A DNA stretch of 64,000 bases, from positions 1 to 64,000 of the forward strand of contig NZ_JAMOIC010000023.1 of the NCBI RefSeq assembly GCF_024448895.1, in the 5' to 3' direction. Origin of the DNA: Stutzerimonas stutzeri. Its GTDB lineage: Bacteria; Pseudomonadota; Gammaproteobacteria; Pseudomonadales; Pseudomonadaceae. A model generated the notes under the pieces. That model saw only the letters and a list, made by a program, of their open reading frames with translations, did no database searches and had not been told where the DNA came from. Positions 52,239-60,600 of this stretch are shown here, piece after piece (the stretch's first letter is position 1; each line of letters begins with the position of its first letter). The position numbers and the translations under genes are program-made.

Positions 52239-53027
52239 TCAGCGCGCCTCGTTCAAACGCCAGTCATAGTCGAGAAACTCAAGCTCGACGCCATCGCGAA
52301 TACGCTGCTGCTGAGCAGGATCGTCGCTTAACCATAGCGCCCGATCCGCCAGATAGCGCCAAACAGAACCCGCTTTGCGCTCGAAGTCCACTGCGTACCA
52401 GTCGAAGATTCTCGACACTTCAAGTCGATTGGCGCGAGGATCGAAGCGGTTGCGTTGGCGGTCTCTAAGGAAGCGTTCAAGGCTATCGTTCAGCTGTTCA
52501 TCCAATTGCACTGCCGTCAAAGCGCTTGGGCGCAGGGCAGGGCAGCCCAGCGAGGCACAGTTGACGACGAAATGAATGCGCGGCTCATCGTAGCGGCCGG
52601 GTTGGCGGATCAGCCCATGTTCGACGTCGTCGAGACTTAGCGTCTCATCCAGTAGCGAAATGAAGCGACGCTTCCATGGCGAGCGGAACAGATTGCCGAT
52701 CTCCTTGATCGACTCTATTGGGTAATGATCCAGAATCAGCTGCACGGTGAACGCGTTGTATGCATTGATCAGGAAGGCCAGACGTTCATCTCGTGACCAT
52801 TGCTCGAACTGCGCTCGGCTGACCGAGGAGAGCTGCAGCAAATAGGCATCGAGCTCGGTGCGATCCTTTGCAAAGGCCGGGTAGTCGACTTCGCTGGTCA
52901 CTCCACTCCGGGTCCACTGCACATGACGCTCCAGCAGGATGCTCCAGTCATGATGGCTATGATCGAACGACGCCGCTTGCGCCCAACCGCTCAGAGCAAG
53001 CAGCGTCCAGAGGAAGAGTGTTTTCAT
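52239..53027 (-). CDS. DUF547 domain-containing periplasmic protein
   Basis: A 262-residue exported protein with a signal peptide (1-18, WAQAAS) and a DUF547 domain (about 100-235): LAFLINAYNAFTVQL (about 110), RIHFVVNCASLGCPALRPSAL (about 175-195) and SRIFDWYAVDFE. The Cys-containing NCASLGCP motif is characteristic; biochemistry is unknown. The start overlaps the upstream glycosyltransferase stop by 4 bp (ATGA), so it is the last gene of the arsenosugar-type cluster. Confidence 0.85.
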   Translation of the reverse strand: MKTLFLWTLLALSGWAQAASFDHSHHDWSILLERHVQWTRSGVTSEVDYPAFAKDRTELDAYLLQLSSVSRAQFEQWSRDERLAFLINAYNAFTVQLILDHYPIESIKEIGNLFRSPWKRRFISLLDETLSLDDVEHGLIRQPGRYDEPRIHFVVNCASLGCPALRPSALTAVQLDEQLNDSLERFLRDRQRNRFDPRANRLEVSRIFDWYAVDFERKAGSVWRYLADRALWLSDDPAQQQRIRDGVELEFLDYDWRLNEAR

Positions 53028-53770
53028 GGGCTTTTTTTCGCGGTGCCTTCGTCTGCAGATTTGGGCGAGCTGGACGATCCGCTGTAAAGCTTCGCCAGCC
53101 TGAAAGGCGAAATCTTGAGCATGAAGCCCACTGCAAGCAGGCGATTGCGCAGCGAGCGCCGCCACCAGCCATCGCGTTTCCAGCGGCGGGCGCTGACCCC
53201 TAGTCCGCTATCGACGCGGCACAACGGTCCCAGCCTGCGCAGACCTTTCACCAGTGGCACCTCCTCGAACAGCGGCCAGGCGGCGTGCTGCCCGGCATGG
53301 AAGTAGGCGTCGCGCCGGGCAAAGATGCCCTGGTCTCCGTAGGGCACGCCGACCCTGTTGCGTAAGGCGACCAGACGCTCGATCAACCGGCCCTGCCAGT
53401 CATGCGAGTCGATGAAACGAAAGGCGAAATAGCCACCGGCGGCGTTTGCATCGATAGCGCTGCGAATACCCGCCAGCGCATGGCGCTCGATGTGTGCATC
53501 GGCATGGAGAAACCAGAACACCTGATGTTCGGCCAGCGATGCGCCCTGACGCAGCTGATCTCCGCGTGAAGGAGTGGCGGGGGACCAGAGCGCGCCGAAG
53601 CGTTGGCACAGCAGCTGGCAGTGTTCACTGGGCGCAGCGTCTACCACGATGATCTGCAGTAACGCGTCCTCTTCCGTTTCGGCCTGGCGCAGGTTGGTGA
53701 GCAGTCGCTTCAGCGGGGCTTCATCCTTCCAGCAGGGAATGATCACGCTGACTTCGAATGCGACTGTCAT
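53024..53770 (-). CDS. TIGR04283 family arsenosugar-type glycosyltransferase
   Basis: A 248-residue GT-A fold enzyme of family 2: VSVIIPCWKDE (about 7-17), QIIVVDAAPSEHC, WFLHADAHIERHA (about 90-102; DAD carrying the metal-binding Asp), YGDQGIFARRDAYF and EEVPLVKGLRRLG. This is the TIGR04283 family found with ArsS. It may attach a sugar or glycerol to an arsenic-sugar intermediate; this is inferred from the gene neighbourhood. Overlaps TIGR04282 by 4 bp and DUF547 by 4 bp. Confidence 0.87.
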   Translation of the reverse strand: MTVAFEVSVIIPCWKDEAPLKRLLTNLRQAETEEDALLQIIVVDAAPSEHCQLLCQRFGALWSPATPSRGDQLRQGASLAEHQVFWFLHADAHIERHALAGIRSAIDANAAGGYFAFRFIDSHDWQGRLIERLVALRNRVGVPYGDQGIFARRDAYFHAGQHAAWPLFEEVPLVKGLRRLGPLCRVDSGLGVSARRWKRDGWWRRSLRNRLLAVGFMLKISPFRLAKLYSGSSSSPKSADEGTAKKSP

Positions 53771-54453
53771 ACCGAGTGGTCGCCCTGCCTATCCAGCAAC
53801 GCCATCAAGGCGCGACGGGCAGGGCGGGGATCGTCTGCAAGCTGCTGCCTCGCGAAAGAGAGGTCAGCCTGCTCGTCGATATCGAAGCATTGCCCGCACC
53901 ATTCCACGGAGTGACCTTCACCAAGGCAGACGTTCGCAAGCGCGTCGCCGAGGCGGGGAGTACTCCACGGCAGGTCTGTCAGATCGGGCCAGGGGCGGTT
54001 GGAGGCCATCAAGGTCACTCCGCCGTCTCGTGCTCGGATCAGCACGGTGTCATAACTGTGCAGTGCGGTCCGCACGCGCTGGTAGTCAGCTTGCGTCAGG
54101 GCCGGCGCGTCACTGCCGATGAATGCCAGCGCGTGATGACCGCGATCACGCAGACCACGATCCAGCGCGTTCAAACGGTCCCCCAGGTTTCCGTTTTGTT
54201 GGGCCAGACAAAAGGCGTGCGGCGCCTGCTGCTGCGCCCAGCCACAAGCGTCAGGATGGTCTGGGGCAATCACGACAGCGCCGGGCCAGTCGTTGAGGTC
54301 TTCCAGGGCGCAATCGAGGAGGTGTTCAGCGATCTGCAGTGCCGACTCCGCCCCAACCTGAGCCGCCAGCCGTTGTTTGCCGTAGCCAAGTGCGGGCCGT
54401 TTGCAGACCAGCACCAAGGCGGGGTGATTCGACAGCTTCTGTTCTGCGCTCAT
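53767..54453 (-). CDS. TIGR04282 family arsenosugar-type glycosyltransferase/nucleotidyltransferase (DUF2064)
   Basis: A 228-residue DUF2064/TIGR04282 protein, a GT-A-like nucleotide-sugar fold: LVLVCKRPALGYGKQRLAA (about 13-31), GNLGDRLNALDRGL (about 87-100) and AFIGSDAPALTQADY (about 109-123), the conserved family motif. Partners with TIGR04283 in arsenosugar-type clusters. It overlaps the TIGR04283 gene by 4 bp. The ATG has only a weak ribosome site. Confidence 0.87.
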   Translation of the reverse strand: MSAEQKLSNHPALVLVCKRPALGYGKQRLAAQVGAESALQIAEHLLDCALEDLNDWPGAVVIAPDHPDACGWAQQQAPHAFCLAQQNGNLGDRLNALDRGLRDRGHHALAFIGSDAPALTQADYQRVRTALHSYDTVLIRARDGGVTLMASNRPWPDLTDLPWSTPRLGDALANVCLGEGHSVEWCGQCFDIDEQADLSFARQQLADDPRPARRALMALLDRQGDHSV

Positions 54454-54534
54454 CGTTTGGCTCGGTTGATGGTTTCGGACTGGCCGGTAGGCCGAGCGTC
54501 CAGGTAATGGATCATATGTCTCAAGCGGCCAGGG

Positions 54535-56676
54535 TCAGCCAAGGCGCCAACGATGAAAGCGCGCGACCCAGCTCAATAACCGGGCCGGGGCATGGGCCCG
54601 CTTCCACTCGCCTGCGGCGTATTTGTTCGCTTCAGCCAGCGTCGGATAGATGTGAATGGTGCCGAGGATCTTGTTCAAGCCCAGGCCGTGTTTTATTGCC
54701 GACACGTATTCGATGATCAGGTCGCCCGCATGCTCGCCGACGATGGTTACGCCGAGAATCCGGTCTTTCCCCGGAACAGTCAGTACCTTGATGTACCCTT
54801 GGGCGTTGTCGTCAGCGATGGCGCGATCAAGCTCATCCATGGCAAAGCGGGTCACTTCATAGGCGACGCCCTGTGCTTTGGCTTCGCGCTCGTTGAGGCC
54901 GACATCCGCCACTTCCGGGTCGGTAAAGGTCGCCCTGGGAATGACGCGGTAATCGACCTTGAAACGTTTGATACTGCCGAACAGGCCGTTGACCGCGCCA
55001 TACCAGGCCTGATGCGCCGAAACATGAGTGAATTGGAACGGGCCAGTCACATCCCCCACGACGAAGACATTGGGGAAGCGGGTGGCTAGGGAATCGTCGC
55101 ACGCAAGGGTGCCATTGCCCCGTACTTCCAGGCCCAGTTCCTGAACACCGAAACCCTCGACATTGGCGGTACGGCCCAGGGCCACTAGCACCTGATCGAA
55201 ATCGAAGCCAACTTCAGCGTGATTAGCGAGGTCGTTGCAGACGAGCCGCCTCTGGCCATCGACCACCTCGAAGCGCGTGGCAGTGTGCTGCAAGCGCACG
55301 TCAACGCCATCTGCATGAAGCCCGGCTAGGACGGCTGCGCTGGCCTCATCGTCCTCTCGCGGCAGTAGCCGCTCGTTGCGCTGTATCAGAGTGACTACCG
55401 AGCCGAGCCGTTGAAAGGCCTGCGCCAGTTCGCAGCCAATCGGCCCGCCGCCTAGTACCAACAGACGCTTGGGTTGCTCGCGCAAGCCCCATAGGGTGTC
55501 CGAGGTCAGCGGCGCCACCCGATCGATTCCTGGGATGTCGGGCACTGTGGGACGGGCGCCGGTCGCGATCACGATGGCGCGTGTGGTCAGGCGTTGACCA
55601 TTGACCTCCACCGACCACGGCGACGTGATGCGCGCTTCGCCCTCGATCACCTCGACGCCGAGTTTCGTATACCGCTCGACCGAGTCGTGCGGCTCGATCT
55701 TGGCTACTACCTGCTGAATGCGCTCCATCACTGCGGCGAAATCCACTTCTCCAGCGACTGCCCTGAAGCCCAGCCGCTCGGCTTTCTTCAGGTCATGGGC
55801 CAGCTTTGCCGAGCGGATCAGTGCTTTCGATGGGACGCAGCCCGTGTTCAGGCAATCGCCGCCCATCTTGTGCTTCTCGATCAGCGTGACCTTGGCTTTG
55901 ACGGCTGCAGCAATATAAGCGCTGACCAGGCCACCAGACCCCGCGCCGATGACCACGAGATTGCGATCGAAGCGCCGCGGCTTTTTCCAGGCGCTGTAGA
56001 CCTTGCGGGCCTTGACCCACTCCAGTGTCTTTCGCGAAAGGAATGGCAGCAGGCCCAGCATGACGAAGGCACCGATCAGGCCGGGTGAAAGAATGCCGCC
56101 CAGCGATTCCAACTGCCCTAATTCTCTGCCGGCATTCACATACACCAGCGTGCCCGGCAGCATGCCCAGCTGGCTGACCCACCAGAAAGTGCGCGCCGGT
56201 AGGCTGGTCAGGCCCATCGCCAGATTGATCAGGAAGAATGGAAATACCGGCACCAGCCGCAAGGCGAACAGATAACTGGGGCCTTCTCGCTCAACACCCT
56301 CGTCGATCCTGCCCAGGCGATGGCGGAAGCGCGACTGCACCCAGCCACGCAACAGGTAGCGACTGAGCAGCATGGCCAGCGTCGCGCCGAGGGTTGACGC
56401 GACGGATGCCAGCGCGGTCCCCCCGGCCAGACCGAACAGTGCACCACCCACGAGCGTCATCAGCGCCGCGCCGGGCAGTGAAAGTGCGGTAACCAGTACA
56501 TAGACGACGAAGAAGACGCCCGCGGCGACCCACGGCTGCGCAGCCACTTGTGCATCGAGAGACGTTTGTTGCGACTTGATGGCGTCAAGATTGAAGTACT
56601 GGCCAATATCGAACAGGAAGAACGCGGCCAGCAGCACCAGTATCAGGATCACCAGCGCAATTTTTCGGCTATTCAT
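54535..56676 (-). CDS. VTT-domain membrane protein fused to FAD disulfide oxidoreductase
   Basis: A 713-residue fusion. Residues 1-225 are a TVP38/TMEM64 (VTT/DedA-like) membrane domain with five hydrophobic segments (for example AAGVFFVVYVLVTALSLPGA). Residues 235-710 are a mercuric/dihydrolipoyl dehydrogenase-like flavoprotein: VVIGAGSGGLVSAYIAAAV, the redox-active pair C275-C280 (MGGDCLNTGCVPSK), ATGARPTVPDIPG, LGGGPIGCELAQAF and a C-terminal GLGLNKILGTIHIYPTLAEA dimerisation segment. ATG 56676 has GGAG upstream and follows the hydrophobic start. It is in the arsenosugar-type operon next to the symporter; a membrane-linked reductase role is inference. Confidence 0.9.
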   Translation of the reverse strand: MNSRKIALVILILVLLAAFFLFDIGQYFNLDAIKSQQTSLDAQVAAQPWVAAGVFFVVYVLVTALSLPGAALMTLVGGALFGLAGGTALASVASTLGATLAMLLSRYLLRGWVQSRFRHRLGRIDEGVEREGPSYLFALRLVPVFPFFLINLAMGLTSLPARTFWWVSQLGMLPGTLVYVNAGRELGQLESLGGILSPGLIGAFVMLGLLPFLSRKTLEWVKARKVYSAWKKPRRFDRNLVVIGAGSGGLVSAYIAAAVKAKVTLIEKHKMGGDCLNTGCVPSKALIRSAKLAHDLKKAERLGFRAVAGEVDFAAVMERIQQVVAKIEPHDSVERYTKLGVEVIEGEARITSPWSVEVNGQRLTTRAIVIATGARPTVPDIPGIDRVAPLTSDTLWGLREQPKRLLVLGGGPIGCELAQAFQRLGSVVTLIQRNERLLPREDDEASAAVLAGLHADGVDVRLQHTATRFEVVDGQRRLVCNDLANHAEVGFDFDQVLVALGRTANVEGFGVQELGLEVRGNGTLACDDSLATRFPNVFVVGDVTGPFQFTHVSAHQAWYGAVNGLFGSIKRFKVDYRVIPRATFTDPEVADVGLNEREAKAQGVAYEVTRFAMDELDRAIADDNAQGYIKVLTVPGKDRILGVTIVGEHAGDLIIEYVSAIKHGLGLNKILGTIHIYPTLAEANKYAAGEWKRAHAPARLLSWVARFHRWRLG

Positions 56677-56748
56677 CCGTGCAACTCCGTTGATAGAGGC
56701 GCATCCCCTCGGTTCGAGAAGTCGCCGGGAGCAGTGCATCCGCGCATA

Positions 56749-58143
56749 TCAACAGGGTGCCCGCGGGCTGCGCCGCAGCAGATAACCGGGCAACAGATAA
56801 CCCAGGGTGCAAAGCAGCAAACCGTAGAAGTTGGTACCCAGCAGAAGCGCGTATTTGCCGTCGCCGATGGCCCAGGCTTGCGGAATCCAGTCCAGTGTCA
56901 GCGCGATCCCGAGGCCAAGGCCGGTCCAGAAACTCAAGTGGAAGCCCAGGCGCGTCGCTTGCGTCAGGCCGTGAAGGATAAACACCGGAGCGAGCCCAAT
57001 GACCATTGTGCCGCTGATGGTGGTGGCCGTGAGAATGTCCGTCCCGGCGATCATCGGCAGGTTGCCCAGCAGGGCGAACAGGATCATTGCGCCCATCCCC
57101 AGACCGATCGCCCGGGTCCCGAGATCGCGTCCGGCCAGCAAAGGCAACTCGCGACCAACCAGCTTCGCAAGGCTGGAAAATGTCGAGTCCAGCGTAGAGC
57201 CGGCCGCGGATACCATCACCACTGTCATCACCATCAGCGCGCCGATGCCCATGGTTTTCGCCAACGCAGCCGGAACGTTGTCCGACGCAGCCAGCCCGCT
57301 CAGCTGGGCATGCACGCCGATCAGGCTGAACGCGAGAATGGCGATAAAGCCCAGTACGCCGGCGACCAGGAATGCACGTCGCATTGTGCGCTCTTCGCTG
57401 ATGAAGCCGCGATCAGTCAGTACCGGGTCGTGGAAGCCGTAGCTCAGCGCCTGCAAACCGGCAACAAGTAGCAGGTCGACACCGGCGTCCATCGACCAGC
57501 GACTGGTGCTCGCCAGTTCAGCTGCCGAGTGTTGTGGAAGCACCAGGCCCAGCACCCAGACCAGCGCCACGATGAAGATTGCCATCTGTGCCGCGTCGGT
57601 CAGGATCGAGCTGCGCAGGCCGCCGCGCAGGCTGTAGCCGAGCGTGACCAGGGTAAACAGCAAGGCAGCGCCGATGAACTCGGCGCTGCCGGATGCCCCG
57701 TAATAGCCGCCTACCACCGCCGTGTTACTCCATACCTCGTTGAAAAGGCGAATCAGGATCGCTGCAGAAAAGGCCAGCGCCGCGGCGTGGCCGTAATGGC
57801 TCGACAGGAGACTCACCAGCCCCTCGGCCGCAAAGCGTCGACGCAAGCGATAGATGACGAAACCCGTCAGCGGAATCGACAACCAGTAGGTTGCATAAGC
57901 CAACCCGCCAACCAGCCCATAGCTGGCGCCAAGATTGGCCGCATTTGTAACTGATTTGGCGAAGATCCAACTGATGAAAATGCTGGAGGTCAGCAGCCAG
58001 GGGGCTACGTTACGGCCCTGGCGGTCCTGCCCCTCGAAAAACCCGCCAAGCGTCACCGAGCGTGGCGACAAGGCCAGCATCGCCACGCCGTACATCACCA
58101 GAAAACCCCAGAAAAACACGCCCATCCAGCTGCCAGTTTCCAT
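56749..58143 (-). CDS. Sodium:solute symporter family protein
   Basis: A 464-residue inner-membrane transporter of the SSS family with about twelve to thirteen hydrophobic helices, from WMGVFFWGFLVMYGVAMLAL to LLCTLGYLLPGYLLRR. Features include RGGLRSSILTDAAQMAIF (about 174), typical of the family, and GLAYATYWLSIPLTGFVIY. Substrate unknown; co-localisation between arsS and the VTT-flavoprotein suggests import of a precursor or export of an organoarsenical. It lies 10 bp downstream of arsS and 72 bp before the flavoprotein gene. Confidence 0.86.
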   Translation of the reverse strand: METGSWMGVFFWGFLVMYGVAMLALSPRSVTLGGFFEGQDRQGRNVAPWLLTSSIFISWIFAKSVTNAANLGASYGLVGGLAYATYWLSIPLTGFVIYRLRRRFAAEGLVSLLSSHYGHAAALAFSAAILIRLFNEVWSNTAVVGGYYGASGSAEFIGAALLFTLVTLGYSLRGGLRSSILTDAAQMAIFIVALVWVLGLVLPQHSAAELASTSRWSMDAGVDLLLVAGLQALSYGFHDPVLTDRGFISEERTMRRAFLVAGVLGFIAILAFSLIGVHAQLSGLAASDNVPAALAKTMGIGALMVMTVVMVSAAGSTLDSTFSSLAKLVGRELPLLAGRDLGTRAIGLGMGAMILFALLGNLPMIAGTDILTATTISGTMVIGLAPVFILHGLTQATRLGFHLSFWTGLGLGIALTLDWIPQAWAIGDGKYALLLGTNFYGLLLCTLGYLLPGYLLRRSPRAPC

Positions 58144-58153
58144 GCAGACATCC

Positions 58154-59131
58154 TTATTCGATCAGGCTACCGCCGCAACTTGAGCCTTGCCCGGCGGTGC
58201 AGGCGTAGCAATGGTCGCGCGTGACGATGGGATTGCCTTCGAGGGTGTCGGTACGCAACAGATCACGCAGGTGAGGGCGGTCACGCCCGATCAGCCCCGG
58301 GTTTGCCATGGGCAGCTCAAGCATCTGGTTGAAGTCGCAGTCATAAAGAAAGCCCTGCCAGTCGACACTGACCAGGCTTCGGCACATCACGGCATCCAGG
58401 TTGGCTGGTCGATAGCTGTCGCGCAGCAATTGCATGTAACCGGCAAATTGCCCCTTGCTGATCAGGGTGCTACCGAAGCGAGCAATGGGCTGATTGGTGA
58501 TGGTGAGCAGATGATTGAACGCTACCCCGAAATCCTCGTCGAGATGCGCCTTGTAGTCGGCTTCCAGTTGGGCTTGAGGCGGTGGCAGGCTGGGGCCCTG
58601 AGGGTTGTAGACGAGATTCAACACCAGGCCGCTGCCTTCGACGCCGTAGCCGAGCTTGTTAAGCTTTTGCAGGCCCGCGATGCTGGCCTCGAAGACCCCA
58701 TCCCCGCGTTGCTTGTCGACATTTTCGCGTGAGTAACAGGGCAGGGATGCACTGACTTCGACGCCCTGATCGGCGAGAAACTGTGCCAGATCGTCGTAAC
58801 CCGGCTCGCTCAGGATCGTCAGGTTGCAGCGGTCGATGACCCGCAGCCCTTCACGGCGCGCATGCGTGACGATCTCCCGAAACCGCGGGTGCATCTCTGG
58901 TGCGCCACCCGTGAGGTCGAGGGTTTGCACGGGATGCGCGTCAATCACTTCATGCAGAAGGCTGAGGCTTTCATCGGTCATCGCCTCGGTCCGGGTCGGC
59001 CCTGCGTTTACGTGACAGTGCAGGCAGCGCTGATTGCAGCGATAGGTGAGGTTGACCTGCAGCGCTTCGAGGGCCCCTCTGCGGATTGGCGGAAAGTCCA
59101 GGCTATTCAGGAGTGGAAGCGTGGCGTGCAT
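58154..59131 (-). CDS. arsS: Arsenosugar biosynthesis radical SAM protein ArsS
   Basis: A 325-residue radical SAM enzyme. The first cluster motif is C32-x3-C36-x2-C39 (YRCNQRCLHCH), with LDLTGGAPEMHPRF as the GGE-like SAM segment and a C-terminal cysteine-rich domain (CDFNQM and CYACTAGQGSSCGG) for auxiliary clusters. ArsS is proposed to transfer the 5'-deoxyadenosyl group to arsenic in arsenosugar synthesis. ATG 59131 is chosen because the protein then starts 30 residues before the motif as is usual. It is 7 bp after the HAD gene and 10 bp before the symporter. Confidence 0.9.
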   Translation of the reverse strand: MHATLPLLNSLDFPPIRRGALEALQVNLTYRCNQRCLHCHVNAGPTRTEAMTDESLSLLHEVIDAHPVQTLDLTGGAPEMHPRFREIVTHARREGLRVIDRCNLTILSEPGYDDLAQFLADQGVEVSASLPCYSRENVDKQRGDGVFEASIAGLQKLNKLGYGVEGSGLVLNLVYNPQGPSLPPPQAQLEADYKAHLDEDFGVAFNHLLTITNQPIARFGSTLISKGQFAGYMQLLRDSYRPANLDAVMCRSLVSVDWQGFLYDCDFNQMLELPMANPGLIGRDRPHLRDLLRTDTLEGNPIVTRDHCYACTAGQGSSCGGSLIE

Positions 59132-59138
59132 GGCGTGG

Positions 59139-59858
59139 CTACTCCTCGGTGTGTGGTTGGCCGGCGTCACCGGGCGCAGCGTTGGAGATAGCGCGCAGGT
59201 GGCTCGGCAGCTCATCCAGTGTCTTCAACGTAGCGTTCGGCTCGACACCCCAAGGGTCGAATTGCACGCCCGGATCCCGGCGAAGCCAGGCTGTCTTCAG
59301 CCCCGCGTGAGCCGCACCGAGCACATCGAACGGATTCCCCGAGACCAGACAGATGTGCTCGGCCGGCTCCCCCACGATGTCGCACAAATGAGCATAAACC
59401 TCTGGCGCGGGCTTGAACGATTGGACGTCTTCAACACTCACCACCGCTGCAAAAGCGTCGCGAATACCCGCGCGTCGCAGCAAACCTTCCACGGCCTGCC
59501 GGCTTCCGTTAGAGAAGGCATAGAGAGCAAAACCTTCGACAGCGAGCTGCTGCAGGCTGATTTCAACATCTACGAAGGCGTCCAACTCGGCGTACGCCTG
59601 CATCATCCGAGCGATCTCTGGCTCACCTAAGGCTTGCCCGTGTTGATGAGTTGCGTAGACCAGCGCATCGCGCGTGCACACTGAAAAGTCGCAGTAATCG
59701 CGCATCAGACCACGCCGAAAACTGTATTCCAGCTGTTTCTGACGCCACAGAGCTGAGATTGCCGCAGCGGAGTCACCGACAAGCTCGGTCAGTTTGCCCA
59801 GCACTGCCTGGGTATCGATGAGCGTTCCGTAAATGTCGAACGCGACAGCCTTGATCAT
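59139..59858 (-). CDS. Haloacid dehalogenase type II-like HAD hydrolase
   Basis: A 239-residue HAD protein of the (S)-2-haloacid dehalogenase type: nucleophile Asp in AFDIYGTLIDT, YAFSNGSRQ (Ser motif), KPAPEVY lysine segment and VSGNPFDVLGAAHAGLKTAWL (the type II VSSNxFDxxGA segment). It could be a dehalogenase or a phosphatase recruited to process arsenosugar intermediates. Start 59858 has GAGGG five bases before the ATG; GTG 59864 is an alternative. It precedes arsS by 7 bp. Confidence 0.82.
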   Translation of the reverse strand: MIKAVAFDIYGTLIDTQAVLGKLTELVGDSAAAISALWRQKQLEYSFRRGLMRDYCDFSVCTRDALVYATHQHGQALGEPEIARMMQAYAELDAFVDVEISLQQLAVEGFALYAFSNGSRQAVEGLLRRAGIRDAFAAVVSVEDVQSFKPAPEVYAHLCDIVGEPAEHICLVSGNPFDVLGAAHAGLKTAWLRRDPGVQFDPWGVEPNATLKTLDELPSHLRAISNAAPGDAGQPHTEE

Positions 59859-59907
59859 GAGCACCCTCTACTGTGACTGGACGCCTTCGGTCCACTGGGA
59901 TGAAGAA

Positions 59908-60492
59908 TCAACGCAGACTGGCCATGATGAGCGCGATCACCTGCGAAAGATCGTGGCGAGCAAGGCCGGACTTGCTCTGGGTACGCAGCCCGCTCATTGC
60001 GCAGTGCATGTACAGAGCCCAATGCGCAGGCGGTTTTTCGGCAGACATCTCGGCACTGCCCTGTGCCTGAGCGAAGGCCTGCTCGAACACATCCCGAAAG
60101 CGCTGCGTGGCGAGCTCAATGAGAGGCTGGAATACCGGATGTCCGGTGGAGAACTCGTTGGCGACATTGACCAGCATGCAGCCGCGGGGCGTACCTGATT
60201 CAGCGTCATCCAGCACCGACAGCAGACAGTCATGAATGAATGCCAGGGGCGATGATGCCCGCGCCAGCCGCTCGCTCATCAGCTGCGCGCGAAGGTTGAA
60301 GTAGCGGGTAAATGCGGCCTCGAAGACCTGCTGCTTATTACCAAAACTTTCGTACAGGCTGCTTTTGGAAAGCCCGGTCGCATCGAGCAAATCCTGCAGG
60401 CTCGTAGCCTCATAGCCCTTGCTCCAGAAAAGCTGCATGGCACTTTCCAGCACAAGGTCGGGGTCGAAGTTTCTCGGGCGGCCGCGGGTCAT
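59908..60492 (-). CDS. TetR/AcrR family transcriptional regulator
   Basis: A 194-residue repressor. The N-terminal HTH is complete (NFDPDLVLESAMQLFWSKGY, then ATSLQDLLDATGLSKSSLYE, about 8-47), with the GRPR start typical of the family. The C-terminal ligand domain has TPRGCMLVNVANEF, a motif shared by NemR/YxaF-like electrophile-sensing members, whose Cys could sense thiol-reactive compounds. It lies 49 bp upstream of the HAD gene on the same strand and 108 bp after arsJ, with a palindrome before its start, so it may repress the arsenosugar-type operon. Confidence 0.87.
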   Translation of the reverse strand: MTRGRPRNFDPDLVLESAMQLFWSKGYEATSLQDLLDATGLSKSSLYESFGNKQQVFEAAFTRYFNLRAQLMSERLARASSPLAFIHDCLLSVLDDAESGTPRGCMLVNVANEFSTGHPVFQPLIELATQRFRDVFEQAFAQAQGSAEMSAEKPPAHWALYMHCAMSGLRTQSKSGLARHDLSQVIALIMASLR

Positions 60493-60503
60493 GTCTAGAT
60501 TAT

Positions 60504-60517
60504 GGACCGAGCGGTTC
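60504..60517. promoter_or_regulatory. Palindromic operator candidate before the TetR gene
   Basis: GGACCGAGCGGTTC (60504-60517) has a perfect ACCG-AG-CGGT core, 12 bp upstream of the TetR ATG. GACC-N-GGTC-like palindromes are typical NemR/AcrR-type sites, so this is a candidate autoregulation site for the TetR protein; binding is inferred. Confidence 0.4.
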
Positions 60518-60600
60518 GTAAATCAAGGCGGCCATTACGTTAGCAAGACGTCGCTACGAACGATTGCGTCGGCTGGCTTCTGCTTGCTTGTCTTGGTGCT

